From Candidatus Hodarchaeaceae archaeon (GTDB taxonomy: Archaea; Hadarchaeota; Hadarchaeia; Hadarchaeales; Hadarchaeaceae), in assembly GCA_030018135.1 (NCBI GenBank), contig JASEGJ010000032.1, positions 1-6,634 of the forward strand: DNA of 6,634 bases, given 5' to 3'. This document shows positions 1 through 4,709 of the stretch, one piece after another. Positions within the stretch are counted from its first letter, which is position 1; the number at the start of each line of letters is the position of its first letter. The translations under genes were made by a program, and so were the position numbers. The notes below the pieces were generated by a model. The model saw only the letters and a list, made by a program, of their open reading frames with translations, was not told the origin of the DNA and made no database searches.

Positions 1-32
1 CGGAAATCACGGGACCGCTAAATTCACCACAA

Positions 33-47
33 CTCAGAAATTCTGAG
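33..47. repeat. Perfect 7-bp inverted repeat with 1-base centre
   Basis: The arms CTCAGAA and TTCTGAG flank a single A. The element lies about 50 bases upstream of the TATA box of the PHP gene. Its short centre makes it more like a dimeric regulator site than an RNA hairpin, but it could also be the remains of an upstream gene's 3' end. Its function is unknown. Confidence 0.4.
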
Positions 48-49
48 GA

Positions 50-64
50 ACATCCCGGGGGTGT
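50..64. repeat. Imperfect inverted repeat around CCCGGG
   Basis: The arms ACATCCC and GGGGTGT surround one G, with one mismatch that would be a G-T pair in RNA. It begins three bases after the perfect inverted repeat at 33-47, so the two could form paired operator half-sites upstream of the promoter. This is inference from spacing only. Confidence 0.25.
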
Positions 65-90
65 AACATAAATCTAGAGGATAGTTTCAC

Positions 91-104
91 AAACCACTTA
101 TAAA
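91..104 (+). promoter_or_regulatory. Archaeal promoter: TATA box with upstream BRE-like purines
   Basis: TTATAAA at 98-104 matches the archaeal TATA box and is preceded by AAACCA, a plausible but weak BRE. Archaeal transcription normally starts 20-30 bases downstream of the TATA centre, which predicts a start around 122-130 and a leader of roughly 13-20 bases before the ATG at 143. No other promoter of this quality was seen before the downstream genes, so this may drive all four genes. The start point is inferred, not observed. Confidence 0.65.
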
Positions 105-130
105 CGGGGGGTATACGCTCCCTTGAGTTA

Positions 131-138
131 AGGGGGTG
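131..138 (+). promoter_or_regulatory. Shine-Dalgarno site of the PHP gene (ATG 143)
   Basis: AGGGGGTG lies four bases before the ATG at 143 and pairs partly with the archaeal 16S 3' end (GGAGGTGATC sense form). Together with the TATA box position it supports the start at 143. Confidence 0.5.
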
Positions 139-142
139 CCTG

Positions 143-1255
143 ATGATGGTTAAGTTGGCGTTTCACGAAGTTCGCGTCGGCCGCACGTCGGCGAGCTCGG
201 GCAACGCCGTTTTGGGGGGGGGGGCGTTAGGATATTGGAAGGAGGGAGGAACGGTGATCGTTAAGGGCGTGGGAGAATTCATCCGTCGCCCTCCCGCTCC
301 AGCCTTCGCCACGCCGGCTTGGAGGGCGAGTTCCCTCCTCCAGGAGATGGCATCGAAGAGATCGAAGTTCGCCGATTTGCACGTCCATACGCGCGTCTCC
401 GACGGGTGGGTGCCCCCCGAGGAGGCGGTCGAGCGGGCCCAAAGGGCTGGGCTCGCCGCGATAGCCATAGCCGACCACGACTCGATAAGCGGCGTGCAGG
501 CCGCGATCTGGGCGGGTAATAAGTACGGCGTCGAGGTGATCCCCGCCGTGGAGTTGAGCTCGGGAATCGACAACCTGGAGCTCCACATCCTGGGCTACTA
601 CATCGACTGGCAGAGCAAGTGGTTCGCGAACAGGCTTTCCAAGCTCCAGGAGTTCAGGAGGGAGCGGGCAACGAAGATCGTGGACAAGCTTCGGGAGCTC
701 GGGGTGGATATCGACTACAATTTGGTCATCGCGATAGACGGCGGCGTGGTCGGGCGTCCCCACATCGCGCAGGTCATGGTGGATCGGGGCTACGTCAGGA
801 CGACGGACGAGGCGTTCGACAGGTACCTGGGCACGGGAAAGCCGGCCTACGTGTCGAAGTACCAGCTTTCGCCGACCGATGCGATTAAGATGATCAAAAA
901 AGTTGGGGGCGTTCCGGTGCTTGCCCACCCGCTGTTCGCCCGCGCCGATCATTTGTTGCCGAAGCTCGTCGAGGACGGCCTCGGGGGCATTGAAGTTTAT
1001 CACAGCAAGCACGACGCCACGACGACCGAGCATTACGAACAGCTGGCTCAAAAATATGGCCTACTGATGACCGGGGGTTCGGACTCCCACGGCATAGGGG
1101 AAATACCCATCGGGCACGTGCGGGTGCCGTATTCGATAGTTGAGAAGCTCAAGGAGGAGCTGGTGGCGATGAAAGCCAAAGAAGTCACCGCGGAGAAGCT
1201 AGTGGGTCGAGGACTGATAAAAAGGGAACCAGCTAAACGAGGGAGGAAGAAATGA
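143..1255 (+). CDS. PHP-superfamily metal-dependent phosphoesterase
   Basis: This 370-residue protein is a predicted cytoplasmic PHP-domain metallophosphoesterase of the TrpH/YciV type (COG0613 group). Members hydrolyse phosphoesters such as RNA 5' ends or 3',5'-bisphosphonucleotides; the substrate here is unknown. The expected metal ligands are all visible: H80-x-H82 in LHVHTRVSDG, D111-H112-D113, E137 in PAVELSS, H148 in HILGYY, H207 in GRPHIA, H262 in LAHP, and D314-x-H316 in GGSDSHG. The C-terminal ~40 residues are Lys/Arg-rich. Start choice is uncertain. ATG 143 fits the promoter and a Shine-Dalgarno site. GTG 254 (residue 38) has a strong GGAGGGAGG four bases upstream. ATG 347 (residue 69) sits just before the PHP fold and has no properly spaced site. 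Residues 1-68 have no recognised domain and span an 11-G run at 214-224. The stop codon overlaps the next start as ATGA. The family call is strong; the N-terminus is not. Confidence 0.92.
   Translation: MMVKLAFHEVRVGRTSASSGNAVLGGGALGYWKEGGTVIVKGVGEFIRRPPAPAFATPAWRASSLLQEMASKRSKFADLHVHTRVSDGWVPPEEAVERAQRAGLAAIAIADHDSISGVQAAIWAGNKYGVEVIPAVELSSGIDNLELHILGYYIDWQSKWFANRLSKLQEFRRERATKIVDKLRELGVDIDYNLVIAIDGGVVGRPHIAQVMVDRGYVRTTDEAFDRYLGTGKPAYVSKYQLSPTDAIKMIKKVGGVPVLAHPLFARADHLLPKLVEDGLGGIEVYHSKHDATTTEHYEQLAQKYGLLMTGGSDSHGIGEIPIGHVRVPYSIVEKLKEELVAMKAKEVTAEKLVGRGLIKREPAKRGRKK
214..224 (+). repeat. 11-G homopolymer inside the PHP gene 5' region
   Basis: Eleven consecutive G sit in codons 24-28 of the longest PHP reading frame. 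With eleven G the frame from ATG 143 stays open. With ten G it would stop at a TAG four bases after the run (226-228), leaving a 28-residue peptide. Such a tract is prone to slippage and to sequencing error, so it bears on whether translation really starts at 143 or at GTG 254. Confidence 0.9.
241..249 (+). promoter_or_regulatory. Strong internal Shine-Dalgarno for alternative PHP start GTG 254
   Basis: GGAGGGAGG ends four bases before an in-frame GTG at 254. It is a better match to the anti-Shine-Dalgarno sequence than the site in front of ATG 143. Use of this start would give a 333-residue PHP protein and avoid the G11 tract. Confidence 0.4.
1241..1246 (+). promoter_or_regulatory. Shine-Dalgarno for the ATG at 1252
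   Basis: GGGAGG lies within the last codons of the PHP gene, five bases before ATG 1252. That ATG overlaps the PHP stop codon (ATGA, 1252-1255). The site supports 1252 as a real, translationally coupled start even though the frame it opens closes after 30 codons. Confidence 0.6.
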
Positions 1256-1344
1256 GGAAATTGACCTTACTTCTTCCGGCATTAGCAGCCTTATTTGTGG
1301 TTTCAGCTCTGGCGATGGGGTGGAAAAAAGCAGTAGACATCTGA
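1252..1344 (+). pseudogene. Signal-peptide-like 5' part of a frameshifted membrane protein gene
   Basis: The frame from ATG 1252 reads 30 residues before TGA at 1342. It begins MRKLTLLLPALAALFVVSAL, a textbook Sec signal: charged start, hydrophobic core, and a possible AxA cleavage site A19-L20-A21. The start overlaps the PHP stop as ATGA and has a good GGGAGG site. A 30-residue protein that is almost only a signal sequence is odd, and the frame running through 1320-1646 is open across this whole stretch and encodes two membrane helices. One extra base around the A6 run at 1324-1329 would join them into a single 131-residue protein. It could be a sequencing indel, a true mutation, programmed -1 frameshifting, or (less likely) an independent small protein. 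Confidence 0.6.
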
Positions 1345-1646
1345 CGATCCCGGCGGCGATAGCAATGGCGGTCATGACCTCCAAATCTGCAGCCTTGTTT
1401 GCCGGGGAACTGGGCGCTGCAATGAAATTTCTTGTATATGGCATGACTATGGTCGCAATATCTTGGCTAATGGGTGTTCTAGGTGGATTGTTTGAATGGC
1501 ATGCCAACACGTTTGGGGGCATGTCATACTTAGTTGGGGCAGTTGCGTTGGTCGTGCTAACGATCGGGTTTTATAAAATCTTCTGCGTAGCCACTCGTAT
1601 TGCCGAAGAGGGGTCGGCCGCTAAGACCGGGACAAATAGGCTTTAA
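1320..1646 (+). CDS. Small two-helix membrane protein, probably the 3' part of the frameshifted gene
   Basis: I do not recognise the family. The 108-residue frame has a weakly hydrophobic stretch (residues 9-28), two clear membrane helices (about 37-58 and 69-90) joined by a short loop with E59-W-H-A-N, and a hydrophilic Lys/Arg-containing tail. The nominal GTG start at 1320 has no convincing Shine-Dalgarno site, whereas ATG 1252 in the other frame has one and supplies a signal peptide, so this is most likely the body of one protein starting at 1252. Signal peptide plus two helices in about 130 residues is the topology of VirB2/TrbC-type pilins and of many small membrane accessory proteins; the pilin idea is inference from topology and from the adjacent secretion ATPase and TadC. 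Base composition is lower in GC than the ATPase motor (27 of 60 G+C at 1441-1500, against 43 of 60 at 4081-4140). Confidence 0.6.
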   Translation: MEKSSRHLTIPAAIAMAVMTSKSAALFAGELGAAMKFLVYGMTMVAISWLMGVLGGLFEWHANTFGGMSYLVGAVALVVLTIGFYKIFCVATRIAEEGSAAKTGTNRL

Positions 1647-1668
1647 GACTTGGGAAATCAAAATTAAA

Positions 1669-1674
1669 GGGGGG
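1669..1674 (+). promoter_or_regulatory. Shine-Dalgarno of the secretion ATPase (GTG 1679)
   Basis: GGGGGG lies four bases before GTG 1679. An ATG at 1677 overlaps it out of frame (ATGTGG) and would encode only 13 residues (1677-1718), so the GTG is the start of the long frame. The overlap may lower initiation at the GTG, which is inference. Confidence 0.5.
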
Positions 1675-1678
1675 TTAT

Positions 1679-4600
1679 GTGGTATTCAGGAGGGCGAAAA
1701 AACCCAAACGCGTTCTAAGGGCTGCGGAGGAAATACCCGAGCTAAAAAAGCCCACCTTGTTTAAGAAAGCCCCCAAGTCAGTTCTTAAACCCGCAGAGGT
1801 AGCGCCTGAGGTGGAAGAGCCGGCTTTAGAAGCCCCCGAGGCCCCCCCACCGGTCGAGGAGGTCGAAGCTCCGAAGCCGATCGAAGAGCCTCCTCCCCCC
1901 AAGATGGAAGAGGCCTCCAAACCGGTCGAAAAGCCCCCTGTCGAAGTAAAGGTTCCCAAACCCGTTGAAAAGCCCAAACCAATTGAGAGACCCGTGGCTA
2001 GGGGAGCCCCGCCTCCCGCTGAAAAATCCATCATAGAAGCCCTCCAGACGGACTCCGCCCTCGAGGAGCTCCAGCAAAGGCTCGAGGCCAGGCAGGAGGT
2101 CGAAGCTCGAAGGGCTGTGAGGGTCAAGAGGCCAGCCATGGTCAGGAGGAGGGTCCCGAAACCGATTGAAAAGCCCCCGGTCGAGAAAATAGCCCCCAAA
2201 CCAGCTAAAAGACTTGGGCTCAAAAAAGTTAAAAAGTTCCCCTCGGTCAGAGGGAAAAAGGTCGGACCGGCTAGAAAGCCCCGAGTCAAAAAAAAGGGAA
2301 AATTCGTCGAAAGGCCCACTTTGGCTGGGGAAAAAAAGGTTAAGGCGGTTAAAAAACTCAAGATCGCGAAAGGGGCTCCCAAGCCGGTCGAAGAGTCGCC
2401 TGTTGAGATAAGGGCCCCCGAACCCGTTGGAAGGCCCAAGCCGGTCGAGAAACCTCCAGTTGAGAGGAGGGCCCACCGGGTCGAGGGGAGGGTCCCAAAG
2501 CCAGTTGAGCACCGCCTTCGGGAGAGGGTCGCAAAACCGATTAAGGGGCTGGTTCCAGCCAAAAGGAGGGTCACGAAGCCGATCCTAAAGGCCGAGGCGG
2601 TGGAGGTCGAGAAGCCCCCACTGGAGGCACTTCAAGCGGATTCCGCCCTCGAGGAGCTCCAGCAAAGGCTCGAGGCCAGGCAGGAGGTCGAGGCCCTAAA
2701 GGCGTTCGAGGAGTACACCACCTTCGAGCCGCCGAAGGGCTACCAGGAGGTGGAGCGCTATTGGATCGCGAAACCCTACGCCTGGGCGGCCATCCTTTTC
2801 GACCCGGAGAAGAACGAGCGCCTGTATTATCTAGTTGAGCCCACCCTGACGCCCTTCGAGAAGACGGTCTTGGAGACGCTCCACGAGCACCTGCTCGACC
2901 GCCTGAGCTACGATGAAACCATGAAGGATCGAGATGTGATCATCAAAAACAAAGCCCTCGAACTCCTCGACGAGTACGGCGTGTCCCTCGATGAAAAATC
3001 CGTCAACAAGGTCCTCTACTACTTGAAGAGGAACTACATCGGCTACGGCAAGATAGATAGCATCCTCAAGGACCCGAGGATAGAGGACATCTCGTGCGAC
3101 GGGGTCGACATACCCATTTTTCTGTATCATCGGGATCACCAAAACATCCGCACGAATCTCGTGTTCAAGGACGCGGAGGAGCTCGACCTCTTCGTCATCA
3201 GGATCGTCGAGCGCGCCGGGAGGCAGATCTCACTGGGGAGGCCGACCGTCGACGCAGCGTTGCCTGAGGGCTACAGGGTGCAGGCGACGATTGGAACCGA
3301 GATAACGACGCGGGGCAGCTCATTCTCGATCAGGAAGTACACCGAGGAGCCATTCACGCCCGTCGACCTCATTTTACACGGCACCTTCTCGCCGGAGATG
3401 CTTGCATACCTCTGGCTGGCGACCGAGAACAAGAAGAACATCATGGTCGTCGGAGGAACTGCTAGCGGAAAATGTGTGGCCGGCGATACCAAGGTCTTGC
3501 TCGCGAATAGCCGTCTGGAAGAGATGAGGAGCCTAGCCGGGGAGGCCTTCAAGAGGGGGCAGGTGATGGAAACCGAAGATGGATGGTTCGTGACCGACAC
3601 TGATCTCAAGGTCTTCTCGATGGGCCCGGATTTGAAAATTGCTCCCGTAAAAGTATCCAAGGTCTGGAAGCGCAGGGCCCCGGATTTTCTCTACAAGGTG
3701 CGGACCCGTAGCGGAAAGGAGATCACCGTCACCCCTGAACATCCATTCTTCACGATGGATGGCGGTGTGGTCGAAAGAAGGGCAGATGAGCTCGAAGTGG
3801 GGATGAAAATAGCCACCGCCGAAATAGCTTCCGGTGATCGGGGACCCTGTCTGGCGTCCCCTGAGGTTTTTTGGGATGAAATCGCAAACGTCAAGAGGAT
3901 AAAGCCGACCGACCCTTGGGTTTATGATTTAACGGTGGACTCCACCCACAATTTCGTTGCGAATGGCATAATAGCTCACAATACTTGCACCCTTAACGCC
4001 CTCTCGCTCTTCATCCCGCCCGACGCGAAGATCGTCTCGATAGAGGACACCAGGGAGCTCACGTTCTACCAGGACAACTGGCTCGCGAGCGTCACCCGCG
4101 ACGCCCGCGGCGAGCGGGCGATAGACATGTACGACCTCCTGCGCCAGGCGCTAAGGCAGAGGCCAGAAGTTCTGATCGTGGGCGAGGTGCGGGGCAAGGA
4201 GGCCCTCACGCTATTTCAGGCCATGAGCACCGGCCACTCCTGCTACTCCACCGCGCACGCTGGCTCCATACAGGAGATGGTGCACAGGCTCGAGGGCGAG
4301 CCGATAAACGTGCCGCATCACATGCTCACCGCGCTCGACATCGTGTGCCTCCAGCTCCTCACCTACCACAGGGATAAGAGGGTCCGCCGCAACCAGACCA
4401 TCGTCGAGGTGCTCGGCGTCGACCCCCTCAGCGGAGCCCTCAGGACGAACCGGATATTCGACAGAAACCCGATAACCGATCAGTTCGAAAGGATCGGGAA
4501 TTCGCAGGTCCTCCTCGAGATCGCGAGGGAGCGCGGCTGGAGCGCCATAGAGCTGGAGAGGGAGCTCAAAAACCGGCGGAGGGTGCTAGAGTACCTCGCG

Positions 4601-4693
4601 AAAAACAACATGAGGCGCATCGGGGAGGTGTCGGCGATCATACGGCAGTACTATTTCGATCCCGCGAAGGTGATGGAGCAAATAAAATCGTGA
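1679..4693 (+). CDS. tadA: Archaeal type II/IV secretion ATPase (KlbA/TadA/FlaI family) with Pro/Lys/Glu-rich tail and P-loop mini-intein
   Basis: This is the cytoplasmic hexameric ATPase that powers assembly of a type IV filament or secretion system together with a TadC/FlaJ membrane partner. Residues 1 to about 339 form a low-complexity Pro/Lys/Glu tail with repeats. Residues ~346-585 are the N-terminal domain, with DPRIEDI at 465-471 and RPTVDAALPEGYR at 521-533. The RecA-like motor follows: Walker A G592-G593-T-A-S-G597-K598, split by an intein (599-768) and completed by T769; Asp box SIEDTREL (787-794); Walker B VLIVGEV (831-837) with catalytic E836; and His box STGHSCYSTAHA (850-861). 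Removing the intein leaves 834 residues, still long for the family because of the tail. GTG 1679 is preceded by GGGGGG. The TadC gene follows after 16 bases. The family assignment is secure; whether the system is a pilus, a DNA-transfer or a secretion machine is not. The tadA symbol is by family, since KlbA would serve equally. Confidence 0.95.
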   Translation: MVFRRAKKPKRVLRAAEEIPELKKPTLFKKAPKSVLKPAEVAPEVEEPALEAPEAPPPVEEVEAPKPIEEPPPPKMEEASKPVEKPPVEVKVPKPVEKPKPIERPVARGAPPPAEKSIIEALQTDSALEELQQRLEARQEVEARRAVRVKRPAMVRRRVPKPIEKPPVEKIAPKPAKRLGLKKVKKFPSVRGKKVGPARKPRVKKKGKFVERPTLAGEKKVKAVKKLKIAKGAPKPVEESPVEIRAPEPVGRPKPVEKPPVERRAHRVEGRVPKPVEHRLRERVAKPIKGLVPAKRRVTKPILKAEAVEVEKPPLEALQADSALEELQQRLEARQEVEALKAFEEYTTFEPPKGYQEVERYWIAKPYAWAAILFDPEKNERLYYLVEPTLTPFEKTVLETLHEHLLDRLSYDETMKDRDVIIKNKALELLDEYGVSLDEKSVNKVLYYLKRNYIGYGKIDSILKDPRIEDISCDGVDIPIFLYHRDHQNIRTNLVFKDAEELDLFVIRIVERAGRQISLGRPTVDAALPEGYRVQATIGTEITTRGSSFSIRKYTEEPFTPVDLILHGTFSPEMLAYLWLATENKKNIMVVGGTASGKCVAGDTKVLLANSRLEEMRSLAGEAFKRGQVMETEDGWFVTDTDLKVFSMGPDLKIAPVKVSKVWKRRAPDFLYKVRTRSGKEITVTPEHPFFTMDGGVVERRADELEVGMKIATAEIASGDRGPCLASPEVFWDEIANVKRIKPTDPWVYDLTVDSTHNFVANGIIAHNTCTLNALSLFIPPDAKIVSIEDTRELTFYQDNWLASVTRDARGERAIDMYDLLRQALRQRPEVLIVGEVRGKEALTLFQAMSTGHSCYSTAHAGSIQEMVHRLEGEPINVPHHMLTALDIVCLQLLTYHRDKRVRRNQTIVEVLGVDPLSGALRTNRIFDRNPITDQFERIGNSQVLLEIARERGWSAIELERELKNRRRVLEYLAKNNMRRIGEVSAIIRQYYFDPAKVMEQIKS
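2054..2103 (+). repeat. 50-bp exact direct repeat, copy 1
   Basis: These 50 bases are identical to 2642-2691 and lie 588 bp (196 codons) upstream of it in the same reading frame. The encoded segment (residues 120-143, ending DSALEELQQRLEARQEVEA) matches residues 316-339 at 23 of 24 positions, with T124 versus A320. The heptad-like spacing of leucines suggests an amphipathic or coiled-coil helix. Nucleotide identity over 50 bases points to recent duplication or gene conversion. Confidence 0.95.
2642..2691 (+). repeat. 50-bp exact direct repeat, copy 2
   Basis: This is the second copy of the segment at 2054-2103. It sits directly before the folded N-terminal domain of the ATPase, so it is probably the original linker helix and copy 1 its duplicate. 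Recombination between the copies would delete 196 residues of the basic tail in frame. Confidence 0.95.
3473..3982 (+). mobile_element. 170-residue mini-intein inserted in the Walker A motif of the secretion ATPase
   Basis: The insert encodes residues 599-768 of the precursor. It begins with the nucleophile Cys1 (CVAGDTKVLL, block A), has block B GKEITVTPEHPFF with the T87-x-x-H90 pair, block F VYDLTVDSTHNFVANG, and block G IIAHN with penultimate His169 and terminal Asn170, followed by Thr+1 in the host. Excision between K598 and T769 restores GGTASGKT, a perfect P-loop. No LAGLIDADG or other endonuclease motif is present and there is no room for one, so it is a splicing-only class 1 mini-intein unable to home by itself. 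The length and the region before block B recall the 168-residue Methanocaldococcus KlbA intein, which starts with Ala rather than Cys (from memory). Cys126 of the intein and Cys+2 of the host could in principle pair with Cys1. G+C looks lower than in the flanking motor. Confidence 0.95.
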
Positions 4694-4699
4694 GCATGT

Positions 4700-4706
4700 G
4701 GTGTGA
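4700..4706 (+). promoter_or_regulatory. Weak Shine-Dalgarno before the TTG start of tadC
   Basis: GGTGTGA lies three bases before TTG 4710 and resembles the GGTGATC part of the archaeal consensus. An in-frame TGA at 4704 prevents any earlier start. Confidence 0.35.
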
Positions 4707-4709
4707 ACT

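Larger units (their letters stand above)
1679..2695 (+). other. Low-complexity basic Pro/Lys/Glu tail of the secretion ATPase
   Basis: Residues 1-339 are built from degenerate units of the form PKPVEKPPVE, seen near KPVEKPPVEVKV, PKPIEKPPVEKIAPKP, PKPVEESPVEIRAPEP and PKPVEKPPVERRA. The first ~110 residues are rich in Glu and Pro. Residues ~165-235 are very rich in Lys and Arg (KKVKKF, RVKKKGKF, KKVKAVKKLK) and resemble histone-H1-like or nucleic-acid-binding tails. Two near-identical 24-residue helical segments bracket the basic part (120-143 and 316-339). The tail is probably disordered, apart from the helices. Its role is unknown: a partner-binding arm, a spacer, or a nucleic-acid contact are all possible. 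Confidence 0.8.

Noticed and set aside
227-1051. 274-codon open frame on the - strand inside the PHP gene
   Set aside because: It is a mirror of the high-GC PHP coding sequence: no family resemblance, no start signals, and the + strand carries all catalytic motifs.
1342-1344. TGA at the end of the 30-codon ORF as a recoded (selenocysteine) codon
   Set aside because: Reading through gives another in-frame stop (TAG) six codons later with no hydrophobic continuation, so recoding does not recover the membrane helices. A frame change does.
1675-2574. 299-codon - strand open frame rich in Ser/Thr/Gly/Phe
   Set aside because: It lies opposite the Pro/Lys/Glu repeat tail and its repetitiveness is just the complement of those repeats. 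The + frame continues without break into the ATPase motor.
1679-2695. Repeat tail as a CRISPR-like or tandem DNA repeat array
   Set aside because: The short PKPVEKP units vary in length and DNA sequence and keep the reading frame. They are protein-level low complexity. Only the 50-bp pair is a true DNA repeat.
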